Origin: Anaeramoeba flamelloides
Lineage: Eukaryota; Metamonada; Anaeramoebidae
Assembly: GCA_027625915.1 (NCBI GenBank)
Contig: JANTQA010000070.1
Span: 12,343,001 to 12,407,000, forward strand
DNA: 64,000 nucleotides
Direction: 5' to 3'
In this document: positions 31,503 through 44,560 of the stretch, piece by piece
Layout of the letters: each line of letters begins with the position of its first letter
Numbering within the stretch: the first letter of the stretch is position 1
Position numbers and translations under genes: made by a program
The notes under the pieces: generated by a model
The model's input: the letters and a program-made list of their open reading frames with translations, nothing else
Told to the model about the DNA's origin: nothing
Databases searched by the model: none

Positions 31503-34500
31503 TTAATTCAATTCTTTGAGGTAATTATAAGGAGCTAAGCCGGTTTCACCAATATGATTTTTGACTGTCCACCAACCAGATTCATCCTTTTTAACGATTT
31601 CGACTGTTGTTCCTTTTTGTACAGAAACTTCTCCTTCCATACTTGCTTCAAATGAAAATAAAACTGAAGCAGTTGGTACAGATGGCTTTTGGATCTTGGG
31701 CTTTGGCTTTGGGGGTGCTCTTTTAACCTGTGTGTTAGTATTGTTGTTAGAGCCCCATCCGCCACGGCCTCCTCCGCTGCTGCCGCCGCCACGACTCGAT
31801 GTGGTGGTTTGCTTTTGGCCCCATCCACCTCGGCCACCGCCGCCGCCACCTCGAGAGGATGTTGTGCCTCTTCCTCCGCGTGGTTGAATTTTTGGTGCCT
31901 CTCTTCGGCCTCTTCCTCCGCCACGAGTTGTTGTGGTGGTTTGCTTTTGGCCCCATCCACCTCGGCCACCACCGCTGCCGCCTCGAGAAGATGTTGTGCC
32001 TCTTCCTCCGCGTGGTTGTATTTTTGGTGACTCTCTTCGGCCTCTGCCTCTAGTGCTTCCACCACCACCAAGTTTCAGACCACCACCTTGAATTTCTTCA
32101 TTTTGGACTTCCCTAATTTGTGGCTTTGTTGGTTTCATTCCTCGACCTCTTCCACCTCTTCCACCTCTTCCCATGGGCTTTGGTGGTTGTCTTTTCCCTC
32201 GACCTCCACCACCACCTCTACCTCCGCCTCTACCAAATCCACCTCTTCCGCCTCTTCCGCCTCTTCCGCCTCTTCCGCCTCTTCCGCCTCTTCCTCGACT
32301 TGAAATTTGAGGGGGGTTTCTTCTAGTGGTTTGTTGTTGTTGCTGTTGTTGGATCACAGGCTTTTTTTTTACCTTTCGGACTTCTCTTTCCTTATAGGTA
32401 ATTTTCGAGGGTCGAGTATCTGCAGGTAACCCTGGAACAACGTAAACTATTAACGATTTTGTACTTCCCTTTAAATTTGGTAAAATGGTACTTGAATTTG
32501 TGTCTGCCTCAAAGCTAATTGTTCTAAATTTACCGGTTTTTTCCTTTGATTGGATTGTGTTTGTGAAATTTAAATTAAATTGGCGATTGGCTTCTTCAGC
32601 TTTGTTATTCAAAATGGTGATCAACTCCGTTTTTTTGTCGTCTTCGATCAAAAGATCGTAATTGGTAATTTTCAAATTGACAAAATTGTCTGCCAATGTT
32701 GACAAATGGGCGCCGGTGATCGTCGCGATGGGGATCTCTCTACTGATTTTTAAAACCATTTTCTTTTCGCCACGGACTTTGATTGGTGCCTTACCAAAGA
32801 TATAGAGGCCGCGCTCCGTCAAGATGATATCACGATCTTCCCTTCTGGCCTTTTTCCTCCATCGAGAATAGCCTACACGGTAGACTTTATTGGTATACAG
32901 GACTTCTTCCGTTGAATGGCCGCCGGATTCGAGCAAGTCGACGATTTTGGCGTTTGATTTGTAATTGATGTTATCGCCCGTGAAGATTCTATTGACCGAA
33001 AGCCTTCGTCGTTGCTTTTTGCCAACCAATAGGTCGGAGGCCTTTTGACGAAGCTCAAGGTAATGCTTTCTTGCCTTCCAATGAATATAGCATTTTTGGA
33101 TCTTTCTTGCGGAATCATGGTATTTGCGTTCTCTTAGCTCTTCAACATGAAACAACGATTCAGGGTGCTTGATAAACACCTTGGAGTTTCCAAGTTGCCA
33201 TTCCTTGGGGTCCAATTGGATATAATCCAGAAGCACCTTGCTTCCCTCCTTTGGCGAGCCATTGTATCTTGGCCACGTCTTGTCACACAGGACGCCATAG
33301 TGATGAACAAATCTTTCAAATGGCTGCCTAAACGCAAACCCTGCTCTCCTTACACGAATGTTTTCAAGTAGCCCCAGGTATCTAACCTGATGCGAAGTCA
33401 ATTTGTCTTCAAACCCAAGCGGCTTCTTGGTGGAATTTGGTCGAATGCATCGAATGTAATGTGGAATACATTTCATTAAATTCTCCACTAATTCAGATGC
33501 ATTTTTGATTACCTTTGTACCAGTAGACGTTGGTCTTTTTTTGGAATTGGCATCAATAACTTCGGGAAATAACGATTTTAAATATTCAAAACTCGATCCT
33601 TGACACAGCAAAATCAAATCATTAAACAAGGTATCAATGTTCTTGTCTGTAAATCCTACACTGTTATATTCCACATTACCTGCATAATGCTTGAGATTGA
33701 ACTTCATTGGATCTTGAAACGACCTCGAATAATGTTCATGGTTGCCCAAATTTTCATCAAATTTGGCTAATAATTTTTCGTCCTGCGATTGGATCTGCGA
33801 CTTGGGCATCAAACACACATCATTCAAAATAGTTAAAATACCTAACGGATTCCTTCCTTCAATTAAATCACATACAATTTTATTATTAAAATATTTAATT
33901 GGTGTCCATTTAATACCTTCTTGAACATATTCCTCTTGTTCCAGTTTTAATGTTAATTCAATGAAAATCTGTTGCAATTTTTCATTAACAAAATTAATAC
34001 AAAATTGCTCAAATCCATTATTTAAAAAGATCTCAAACCCAAAAATATCCAAAATACCCAAGACTAATTCATGATTTGTTTCTCCCAAGGCTCGATTCAC
34101 ATGTTGAACTAATCTATCAAATGACCTTGTATAAATTGCTTTAGCTAAGGCATCACGTGAAAAATATGCCTATTATTGTTGGTTTTTTTTTTTTTTTTTT
34201 TTTTTTTTAAAGGATTTATTTCGAATTAGAAAAAGATATATATTTTTTTTATATAAAAAAGAAAAAATATTGGTGAATATAAGAAATTTTTGAAATTTTT
34301 GAAATTATTATTATTATTCCTTTTGAAGAGTAAAGTTAATATTTAGATATAAAAGAATAGTGAATAGATAAATTGAAATTTATTTTTAAATTTATGGAAA
34401 TACAACCTATTTTAAAACAGTGAGTAACCGAAGTTTTAAAAATTGTTACTCAAACAATTTGATTCAATCTTTAAATCAGTTTAAGTGGAACTTTTTAAAA

Positions 34501-36951
34501 TGAATCTAAGATAAAAAATAATTGGTTTTTTAAAAAATTAAATACAAGAAAACTAATTTTTTTTTTGATTCCATTTATAAAAAAAAAAAAAAAAAATAGT
34601 ATTGTTAATTTTTTCAAAATTATTACAATAGATATTAGTTAATGTTAAATTTTTAAAGTTTAATTACCTTAAAAATTCCTCCAAAAAATTTTGGATTAAT
34701 AAAATGTGTTTTTACATTTTTAAAAGAGACAATTATTTACAATAAGTATTATTTTAGTGAATTTCATTTTTTTTTTTAAATTTTTTGGGAGGAAAAAATT
34801 TAAATGTAATGTTAAATTTTGTAAGTATTTTAATGATTTATTTTTTATTCATTTAATCTGATCTATTAGTATTACACAATATGAAAAAAAAATATAAATT
34901 TATGGAACCTACAAGTTATTTAATCAAAAAAATAAATCATCTTTTGTATTGATTTGAAAAATTGGATCCAAAATTTAGTAATAGCAGATGAAAGAAAATA
35001 AATGTTAAATTAAATAGGAACAACATTCTAATTAAAAAAAAATAAAATAAAAAAAAGTAGGATTAAAACAGGAAAAAAAAAAAAAAAAAAAAAAAAAATA
35101 ATAATAATAAAATTGTATTTTACCCCATTAACATCTTGATTAACATTAATAACTTCACCTTGTCTTCCAATACCACCAGTGTGTATTGTACGGAAAGTTA
35201 ATGCATAACTTAAAGTCTGAGATTCAACACCAATTAAACTTGCAGTCCAATCAACTTGGGATTCATCGGTAATTGCAGCATTTCCTTTTTCGTCTTCATA
35301 AAAATCGATATTACCTAAATGTAAAATAATAGCCACAGTTCTGAATATTTGTGTTGACTCCTCTTCAGTCATACCAATACTGACCATGGCTTCTTTTGTT
35401 TTTGTATATTCTTCAACTTCGTCCATGCCATCAGTTACATATTTACCACCTTGGTTCATATAATTGAAATTCTCAGGTGCGTCAAGACCATAGTATTCTG
35501 AGCAAAGTAATTTATTTTTTGGTGATTTGGTAAGTGGTTTGTTATATAATTGTTTTCATTTGAAAAGTATCCATTTCAAAAGAGTGGAAAAAGAAGAAAA
35601 ACAAAAATATCAAACCAAAATCAAGAAACGGTAAGACTAGGTTTTGGATGTCCTTTTTACGAAAGAGCTGTATGGGAATTTCGTTTAAAGTAATTCTTTC
35701 TTAATTAGTACTTTTTTTTTTTTTTTTTCATTCATTTACAAAATTAAATTAGCTAAATCAAAAGGTATTTGTTTAAATGGTTAAAGAAATAGATCAAATG
35801 ATTTAAATAGAAACAATTTTAAAAACAAAATGACACAAAATAATAAGAATCAATTTAAAAATAACCGAACGAGACTCAAACAATAAAATGGAGAAAAAAA
35901 AAAATAATAATAATAATAAAAAAAAAAAAAAAAAAAAAACACTTACCTTTTTCTTCTTTCGAAGCACCCATTGTGAGTTGATAAAAAATATGAAAGTTTC
36001 TTTCTCCTTGTTGTTGGTAAACAACTCTTGATTTTTCTAAAAGATAATTTCTAACTCTTCCACCGCTTGGTGCACCATATTCATCAAATTGGATTGTCAT
36101 ATATTTTCCCTTTGGGTATTAGGAGAGTTCAAAGAAAAATAAAAAAAATTTATTAAGCAAGAAATTAGGTTTTGTATTTTTTTTTTCATAAAAATAAAAA
36201 CAAAAAAAAAAGATTCTTGTTTTTGAGAAACAAAGAAAAAAAAAAAAAAAAAAAAAAAAATCATTTACAAAACGAGAAGAATTATTATTTTGTAAGGTTG
36301 TAGCATTTCCAAATGATTCCAAAACTTGATTACTTTCTAATACTACCTTTTTTACATGTTCAATTTGTGAACTTCCGCCACCAGAAACACTTGAAATGTA
36401 TTGCATAATTAATTTAGCTGTTTCTGTTTTACCGGCACCAGACTCACCACTATATGAAGTTTGGTTGTGTTATTTTTTTGATTAAAAATTTGGAGAAAAC
36501 AAAAAACATGTAAAAAAAAATGTAAACACGAAACTTTTTAATAATTTTTTTTTCAAATTTCATAAAGAAGAAAGAAAAAAGTAAAAAGGAAATGGGAAAA
36601 GGGCAAATGGGAGAAAGACAAAAGAAAAAAACTTTACGTGATAATAACTGCTTGGCTTTCTCTTTTCGATGTCAAATCACGATACATTCGATCTGCCAAT
36701 GAATAAACATGAGGTGGCAATTCGTGAGAATACTTACCCCTGTATTTTTTAATCTGCTCTGGGCCATACATTCCCTTAATTAATCGGTAAGGGTTCACTG
36801 CAACCAGCACAAACCCAATGTATGTATAAATAATGGATCCTTGAAGACGCTTTTTTAAATTTTCAACAATTTGGCCTTCACTAACTTTAGTTAACAAAGT
36901 TAGATCATCAATTCCAATTCTTTTTGAGGATTGTTCCCAATCAAAAGACAT
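31503..36951 (-). CDS. Long-tailed class I myosin (motor-IQ-TH1-RGG/TH2-SH3), 5 exons
   Basis: Exons 36951-36638, 36449-36269, 36109-35947, 35497-35124 and 34169-31503 join in frame to 1232 residues. All four introns (188, 159, 449 and 954 nt) are GT...AG. Motor landmarks: P-loop GESGAGKT (106-113), switch I around NNNSSRF (159-165), switch II DIFGFE (385-390), and [16 protein letters not shown] in the converter region. One IQ motif follows ([14 protein letters not shown], about 702-715). TH1 (about 727-942) is the basic lipid-binding domain. A poly-Gln run and a Gly/Arg-rich, TH2-like tail (about 967-1168) contain a duplicated 44-residue unit. A C-terminal SH3 (ALYDY-like [18 protein letters not shown]) closes the protein. 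It is an actin motor linking membranes to actin at pseudopods and endocytic sites. The TEDS position, 16 residues before the conserved DALAK, is Glu334. The antisense strand of the tail has long chance ORFs. Confidence 0.95.
31804..32045. repeat. Tandem 132-bp duplication in the myosin tail coding region
   Basis: The word gtggtttgc begins at 31804 and again at 31936, followed in both copies by near-identical sequence. Each unit encodes 44 residues ([23 protein letters not shown]...[12 protein letters not shown]). High similarity suggests a recent in-frame duplication. Confidence 0.85.
32241..32297. repeat. 9-bp repeat encoding RGG units in the myosin tail
   Basis: About six head-to-tail copies of ccgcctctt (plus-strand reading) encode consecutive Gly-Gly-Arg triplets. 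Confidence 0.9.
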
Positions 36952-38145
36952 TCTTTTGTTTTTTGTTTTTTGTTTTAGGTTTTTTGTTTTTTTTTTTATT
37001 TTTTAATTTTGGAATGATTTTTATTTAAAGAATAATGTGGTTAGTTTTTTTCTGTTTCAACCAAGAAGGAAATTTGTGGTTTCAAAGAATGAAAAAATAA
37101 TTTTTAAAAAAAAAAAAGAAGAGTAAATAAAGCTTAAAGAAGAGAAAAGGGGAAAAATCTTTAAAATAAGAAAGAGTTTTCGAAAAGCAGTCTCTTCAAG
37201 AATTTGTTGTTTTAAAAGATTGTCTTACTTTTAATTTTCGAATTGAATAAAAAGGAATTGAAACAAAAAGAAAATTTTTAAAAAAATGGAGAATTTCCTT
37301 TTTTTTCAAGCCATAAACTAAATATCTTCATTTTTTTAGATCGAAAGGAGATCTGTTGGTTTGTTTATTTTTTTGATTTGCAATTGTTTAAAAACTAAAT
37401 GGAAAAAAATTTCAGCATATCCGAGTAAGAAAAATTCTAAATATCAAGAGGATCAAATTCCAGTTGGTTAACTTTTTAGCTATTCTGAAACACTACTTTT
37501 GTTTTGGGTTCTTGGGATTGACAAAATAAAATTAAAAAAAGATCCAACATTAATAAATAGAGTTAGAAAATAAATTTTGATTTCTCGGGAATATGTTTTA
37601 AAGAAAAGCGGATAATGAAGTAAAAATTTTTTCCTTTTTATTATTCAAAATACAGGAGAACAATTCCAACCCCAAGTTTCTTTTGGTCTGTTCGATTACT
37701 AAGTATATATACCAAATATCTAAATAAAAAAAGACTCTTCAAAAATAGTTTGAAGAATAACAAAACATAACTGGATGTTTATCTTTCAAAAAAGGTAAAT
37801 AAAAATGCTGTGGAATCCTGACCTTTTTATTATTCAAAATACAGTTCTTTTTCAATTGTTTTTGGTTTTTTTTTTATTTTTAAATCAAGTTTTCAAGATC
37901 AGATATGAAGATAATTGAATTTATAAATCCTTTTAAAAAATAATAAAAGAATTTCAAAGTATACAAAATTAGGTTGGAATTATAAAATTTTTTATATGTA
38001 AAAAATAATCCGAATTTGAGTTATCTTTCAAGTTAGAATTTAGCAAAATATATAAACTTTGTTTTTTTAATTTAAGACATAATAATTGGTTAATAAATTG
38101 GAAAAAAATTTTCACCATTCTAAAAAAATTACCAAATTAAAAAAA

Positions 38146-38597
38146 ATTGTCAATTGGAATATAATTGCCAAATCAATTTTATTTCATAAATAGTAACAAA
38201 AAGGTACATTTTTGAATTATTTTTTTTACGTATTGTTCACTGATCAAAGAAGATAATTTGAAAGTGGAAAACCCCAAACTGAATTAACACCCATCTCTAA
38301 AATCTTAAAGCCAATTTCATTGGAATGTAAAAAGCATAGCATAAAAAAATTGAAAATATTCACTTTTACTAATGTTTACAATTCAAATTAAAATCAAGGA
38401 AAAATTGAACCTTGCTTAAATTTTGATTTGATGTGATGGTTTGAAATATCTTTTGGTTTCATAATAAATTTAATTTTTGGACTTGATTTTTGTTTTCAAA
38501 ATGAACAAAAATAGACATTCAACATATTTGAAAATGAAATAACCCAATACTGTTTTACAATTAAAACTGATTTGACAATTTTATTCCAATTGACAAT
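38146..38597. mobile_element. G-family TIR element, copy 1 (~450 bp)
   Basis: Left end attgtcaattggaatataat, then tgccaaatcaatttta. Right end is the complement: caattaaaactgatttgaca, spacer, then ttccaattgacaat. TIRs are therefore about 45 bp. Interior words (ttactaatgtttacaatt, gg.cttg.tttttgttttca) recur in the copy at 60484-60950. No ORF. Confidence 0.75.
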
Positions 38598-39658
38598 TTT
38601 TTACTGAAATGAACACCGTTAAAGCTTTTTTCCAAAATGAATTATTACTTTTTAAAGTTTGATCGACTTTCACAATTTTGAACAGTTCAGAAGTCTACAC
38701 ATTTTCTAATTATGATCAAAAATAATATTTCTGTTAAAGAAGAAAGAAATCTTATTAAATATCATGTTGTATACAAAACACACATGTTGAAAATAAAAAC
38801 AATGCATTTTGAACAAATTATTTGAAAAAATAGATTTAATTTCAAAAAAATACAAAGATTATTAATCAAATCAGCAAAAATGATAATTTATTTCGGTAAT
38901 ACCTTTTACTTAAATGTTTTCATTTAATTAAAAAATACCATAATAATGCAATTTAAAAAACTTGTAAAAAATAACTAAAAACACAAATAAAAACTTTTTA
39001 ATTAATTATTTCAAAATAGATTATTGAAAAACTAAATATTAATTATCTCCATAAAAACACATTGGCACAGGTATTTCAAGAATCAATATATTTTAACTAT
39101 TCTTTCCAAAGCTATTTACTATCAATTGTTTCTATTTTAAGAGAAGTAAACTTCCCCTTTTTTTACTTGAAGAGTACACATAAAAAATATTTTTTCATAC
39201 TCAAAGCAAGTAAATAATTTTCCATTAGACTGGAAATCACAGTATTCAAGACATTGATCTCTGTAAATAATATCAGGTATTAATAACTACTAAATAACTT
39301 TCAATGGAAAATTAACCTATTGGGTTTATGAAATTAGTTTTGGAGAAGATATCTATCTACCTGACTACTTTCAACCTTGAATACAACAACCCGAAGTACT
39401 TTTAAATGAAAAATAAGCGGTTTAATATTCAAACACAAATCAAAATAATTTTAATTAATAATCGGATTAAAACAATAAAATAAAAAATACAACCTGATAA
39501 AAACTATTTATACATGTTTTTTTTTGTACCCAGTACAATTAAAAAAAAAAAAAACAAAATATTGCATCTTTCATATTTGAAAAAAATTATTCTATTTTTT
39601 ATATAATAAAATAAAACCTTAATTTTTTTGGCATCTTCAAAGATCAAACACTTAAATA

Positions 39659-39858
39659 CAGCCAGTTGCACTTTTAAGACAACAAATTTTAACTAAATTT
39701 AAGACACAAAAAAAATCTCAAATTAAGCACAAAATTCAAATCCCGTTAAAATAATTTGTGTTTGAAAAAAAAATTCCAAATTTTGTGCCTTAATTTCAGA
39801 TTTTTTTGTGTCTTAACTGTCATTGAACTTTTTTGTCTTAAAAGTGGAAATGATTGTA
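39659..39858. mobile_element. Foldback MITE, copy 3, flanked by TA
   Basis: Same family as 8143-8343: cagccagttgcacttttaag at the left, cttaaaagtggaaatgattg at the right, TA on both sides, with aatctcaaatt and tgtgccttaattt arms. More diverged than copies 1 and 2. Confidence 0.8.
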
Positions 39859-40368
39859 TTTTTCCCTTCTATTTTTAAAATGAGATTCAATTTTAAATTA
39901 TATTAATTGATAAAAACTATAAATTAAGAACTAAAAATGAGGGTTGATAAAAATGTCAGTTTTTGCAATTTTCCGTTTTTACCCCTTTTGAAAACAAAAA
40001 AAAAAAAGAGAGAGAAAAGAACAGTGTAGATTATTGGAAATTAATAAATACAATGGATTTTTGGAAAGAGAAAATATACAACCCTTTTACCAAATTTACG
40101 ATAGTTTGTGTGATCTTGTGAAATACCCCGGTTAAAAGTCGAAAAACTAATAAAACCTTATTTTTGATACAATAATGTCTATTATTTTTACAACATGTAT
40201 TTGGTTGATGATTTTCACATAGATATCTTTTATTATTTTTTTTTTTTAATTTATTATTCATTGGTTTTAAACCCAAAAAAGAATTAGAAATGCTATTGCT
40301 TAACTCATGTTAAAATAAAGAACAATTTAAAATACATATTTTTATTCTCTTTTTAGGGTTTGTGTTAC

Positions 40369-40406
<38 letters not shown>

Positions 40407-41698
40407 GAGGTTTGAAAAAAAGAATAATAAAAAAGAAAACAGAAAAAAAATATAAGAGCAATAAAAAACCTTTATTAAAACCTCTAAGATTGAAACGAAA
40501 AAAAAAAAAAATATCATTTTTATTTGACCAGAAATTGTATCTATGAACTTTTTCCACTAGTTCATAATTATAATAACTGCAAAATTACCAGTTTCAAAAT
40601 TTTTTGCTTGTTTAATTTCCAAAAGTACCATCTCTTGGCATATCACAGTCTGATATTTTCTGACTTTTCAATAATTTTCATTTTTCTTATAAAAATTTTT
40701 AAAAATGAAAATTTTTGAGTTATGTCTTATTGACCATAAACATTTATTGAAATCAAATTTTTTTAAAAACAATATTAACACATTAATTTTTGCACATACA
40801 AATCTTTAAAGGAAATTTGAAATAAAAAAAAGTTTTTTCAAGATTAAGACGAATTAATTAATACACTGTCGAATAAATTGTCGAGTAAATATTATATAAA
40901 ATAAAAAATAATTTAAGGTAAAAAATATGTATAAAATTAGTTATTACCCTTTTAAAAAAGTTTATCGGAAAAGTTTCACCATTTGGAATTGCAAATGTTC
41001 TATTTACATTCTTAAGGGGTTTGGGTAACCAGTGATCAAACTTTTTGTTGATAGTTTTTTATAATAACTGTATAATCATTTTTATACTTTTTTCAATTTC
41101 ATAATGAAAAATACTTGATTATTTTTTCAAAACTGAAGGTAAAATCTATCAATAAATAGAAAATAGTTTTTGTATCTCAAACTTTCCTTTCAATAACAAG
41201 TTTTTATGATTTTATAAAAGCCTGTTACAAACCATGAAATTTTATAATAGACTGTTAATTTCTTTGAGAGAATAAAATTAAAATTTGAATTTTTCACTTC
41301 AAACCTTCGGAATGATCAACAATTTTGAAAAAATTTTCAGGATTTTTTCAAGATTTTCATTTTAAAAATACCTTAAAATTAAAATACAAGACATTCTCAA
41401 ATTAATTATCCAATTGGATCTTTCTTCTTTGCCAACTTAGTTTTGAATTTTTGAAATTGTTTCATTTAAAAAGAAAGAGGTTTTTCTACTAATCTTTCAC
41501 AGAAATAATTTTTTTTATATAGTAAAAACCAAACCATAAAATTCTTGGATAGTGAAAACTCTCAGAATTTTTTTTTTGGAGATTTTATAGGAATAAAAAA
41601 ACCGATTTCTAAAAAAGAGACAAATTTCACCTTAGGTTCGGACTGCTGTATTAAATTTTTCGGCAATTCATTCGATCATGTAAAGTATAAATTAAACC

Positions 41699-41865
41699 TG
41701 GTATTTGAATTCTAAATGGGAAAAAAAATTGACTTCATTTTCCAGATTTTTCTTTTATAAAAAGCGTCCTCAAAGAAATAAACTGCAATTTGTGGTATAT
41801 CTCTATTTGAAAAGGGAGATTAAAAATGAAGTGAATTTTTTTCCCATTTCTATTTCAAATACCAG
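41699..41865. mobile_element. Small foldback element (~167 bp)
   Basis: Left end tggtatttgaattctaaatg, then ggaaaaaaaattgactt. The complement lies at 41829-41865 (gaagtgaatttttttcccat, then ttctatttcaaatacca). TIRs about 40 bp with few mismatches. The single 73-codon ORF crossing it is built from the arms and is not a gene. Confidence 0.75.
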
Positions 41866-42538
41866 TAAAATTTTGTACCAATTAAAATGCCCTATTTATT
41901 CTGATAGACTGGTGATCCAAATCTAAAATTTGTAATTTATTCCTAATCGACCCACACTTGGATACTAGTTTTTTCTGTAGAATGTGAATTTTACAAATCC
42001 TCACTTTCAAAGCTAAATTAAAGTCTCACAAGCAGTCGAGTTTTTAAGATACTGACAAGTCGATTATTTTGCCCCACTTATGCAATTCATCAGTATTTTT
42101 ATTTATTTGAAGAGATACCTTTAAGATCGTAATTTCAAGATCCAATAACTTTGTTTTGAAGTAGAAATTCTTAATACAATTATAAATTGAATAAAAAGAA
42201 AATGCAATCAATTTTTTTCTCTTTTCAACTCACAGGTGATATTTATTAAACAATCTTAAAAAGGTGTGAACACAAATCCTTTCGTATAGCCTAAAAATAG
42301 GTCTACTGAAGTTTGAAGACTTTTTATCGATACTTTTTAAAAACTTTTACTAAATCCTTTTTGAAAATGGTTAGAGCAGAATCATTGTTCTAAATTTCAT
42401 TTTTAAAAGCATAGAATTGCTTTTTCAGAAGCCAAGGGTAAACACTAACAACCACAAATGAAATTTGTTCGTTTCAATGAAAAAAGGATGCAAAAAAACA
42501 TTTACTTTGATTAACAAAAAAATTTCGTATTTTTTTTT

Positions 42539-42988
42539 TTATTTTAAGTTTTTAAGCTTTCGAATCTTTTTAATTCGATCTGGATCAATATGATCAACAT
42601 AACCTTTTTTGTCAATTATAAGCCCAAACGATAATAGAATTTGTGGTAACGAATCGATGACTCTGTCTTCATTAATTGATCCTTTACATGCGTCCCTTAT
42701 TGCGCTTGTTAAAATTTCTGCGATCTCACGAAGAAATCCTTCTGTTTCTCTTTCGTGGGCTGAAATCACAAGGATCACATCCTCGCAGATTTTAAAGATT
42801 AAGTACAAAGTGCGAGAAAAAACATAGACTTGTTCTTCGCGGATTTGGATGCTGTCCCAATTTTGCATTGTTTCCTCAAAAAAGATTTTTGTTGTCTCTA
42901 AATTTTTCAAATCACGAGGCTTTCCACGGTAGGTTTCTTCCAAAATAATATTGCCTGATGTGTTAACAACCATTAATTGACGTATCAT
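42539..42988 (-). CDS. Coat/adaptor small subunit, zeta-COP or sigma-adaptin type (longin fold)
   Basis: Single exon, 149 residues, the usual size for AP sigma or small zeta-COP chains. The N-terminus (MIRQLMVVNTSGNIILEETY) fits the first beta-hairpin of the longin fold. The middle contains YLIFKICEDVILVISAHERE, then a long amphipathic helix (TEGFLREIAEILTSAIRDAC). The C-terminus LLSFGLIIDKKGYVDHIDPD, then RIKKIRKL, parallels the zeta-COP segment containing EIVD-G-ILESDP and the sigma segment ending in VLKQL. Such chains are core subunits of COPI, AP or TSET coats that sort membrane cargo. The DP motif favours zeta-COP, but TSET or AP sigma cannot be excluded by eye. The upstream sense sequence has a GC patch (cccgcccttc) in an otherwise A/T-rich leader. 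Confidence 0.6.
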   Translation of the reverse strand: MIRQLMVVNTSGNIILEETYRGKPRDLKNLETTKIFFEETMQNWDSIQIREEQVYVFSRTLYLIFKICEDVILVISAHERETEGFLREIAEILTSAIRDACKGSINEDRVIDSLPQILLSFGLIIDKKGYVDHIDPDRIKKIRKLKNLK

Positions 42989-44162
42989 AATCCTTTTTTA
43001 TTTTGGTTTGAAGGGCGGGCTGAAGAGATAAAAATATAAAAAAATGAAATTTAATACTTTTTTTTTAGCTCCATAATATCTTAAGACTTACTCAAAATGT
43101 ATCACTTTTACACTTTTCAACATTCAAAATGTCGAAAAGGGTTTTAAATTGTCTTCAATTTATTGAAAGGTCTGAAAAACTCAAGTCGACTCACCTCAAA
43201 TAATACTTGCATACTCGGAACTATATTCAAATAAATATCTGAAAATTTTTTGTTCTATTTCCGTTTTTGAAATTATTATACACATATTTTAAAGAAAGTA
43301 TTCCCTTGATTTAAATGGTAAGAAAACTTTTTAAAATTGGTTTGATTTCAAAAGATTCTTACTCTTGAGTTGTTTTCAAAGCTAAGTAATTAGATTACAA
43401 AAAAGAAAATTGATCTAAAAATTTTATCCAATTTATTATAATTTATCAGTAGAATGTGCTTCAAAATAAATGTCCTGGTTATTTTTTCACTAAAGCCCTA
43501 AACATTTAAAGATCAACAAAAAAGACAATAGAGAAGATGAAAATCTGCATTTAATTTCTTTAAGGTCTAATTGGGGTAAATAATCCCTTTGTTTTACTTT
43601 AACCAATTACTAAAATTTAACTCATGCAAAAAATATTGGCTGACTCTAGAAATAAAATAAACAAACCAATGGGATGAAAACAGTATATAAACAAGAAATA
43701 GGGTTCTTTAAATAAATATTAAAAAAGAATTGTGTAGATAATGAAAGATTAAAATGTAATTTTTTGACAAAAAAATGAGCAAAATTTTATTTTTTGGATT
43801 TTTGATAAAAAAATCATTTAATCTCAGAAATTTTTTAAATATGACGAAATTTTTGAAACAAAAGTATTTAAAATTATTGAGCCATTTCGGTTAATCAAAG
43901 ACCTAACCTCTTAAGCCAATTTAAACCCGAACCAAGAATATAGAGGTGTCTTCCTATCTAAAAATACCCAAGTCTGAAAAAAAAAAACACTAGTTAAATT
44001 TTAGTAAGGGGTTAAAGGTTGTCAACACTGGTTATTTACATTACTTTACTACTTGAAATTAATTCCAAAAATTCAGGATCAAATGTGAAATTTTATATAA
44101 AATTGATTTATTTTTTTCAGAAAATTTTAGGTTAAAAAAAAACCTCCTGAAATTGAAAAAAT

Positions 44163-44560
44163 AGGTAACCTAATGAAAAAAATACCTAGCATAAAAATCA
44201 GTATTGGTTTTATTAACAATTGGAAAATTATTGTGAAATTTCTTTCATTTCAAATTAAATTACAATTTGAAATAAAATTTTTTTTTGTGAATACAGTAAT
44301 AAACCTACCTAAAGTTCACTAAAGTTTGGTATCTATAGAATAATACATTTCATTGTTTGATAGTAAAAGTAGATCTACTTTTTTTGAAAAACAATAGAGT
44401 TTTATGAGAATTTTACTATTATGAATTTGACAATATTATACTTTATTCTTGTTTTTTGATTGAATGAATATTGTTTTGAACAAGTGTAATTTAAATATTC
44501 AGAAACAAATAAGTGGTGAGTTAAAATTTTCGGAGTTTTTTCATATAATATAGGAAATTA
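44163..44560. mobile_element. D-family TIR element, copy 3 (inverted, decayed)
   Basis: Inverted relative to the copies at 5667 and 19923: it starts aatgaaaaaaatacctagca and shows aaacctacctaaagttcact, ttgaaaaacaatagagtttt and ttgttttgaacaagtgtaat. The far end is degraded, so that boundary is approximate. Confidence 0.65.

Larger units (their letters stand above)
36952..42538. other. Intergenic region between myosin I and the coat small-subunit gene
   Basis: No supported gene. It contains G element copy 1 (38146-38597), MITE copy 3 (39659-39858) and a small foldback element (41699-41865). A long poly-T run lies at 40370-40405. The rest is AT-rich with only chance ORFs. Confidence 0.6.

Noticed and set aside
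31535-32326. Several long ORFs in other frames and on the plus strand of the myosin tail
   Set aside because: They arise from the GC-rich RGG repeat, which lacks stop codons in all frames; only the frame ending in the SH3 domain is continuous with the motor.
40031-40276. 81-codon minus-strand ORF with several Cys/His residues
   Set aside because: Cys/His spacing fits no zinc-binding pattern and composition is otherwise typical of random AT-rich DNA.
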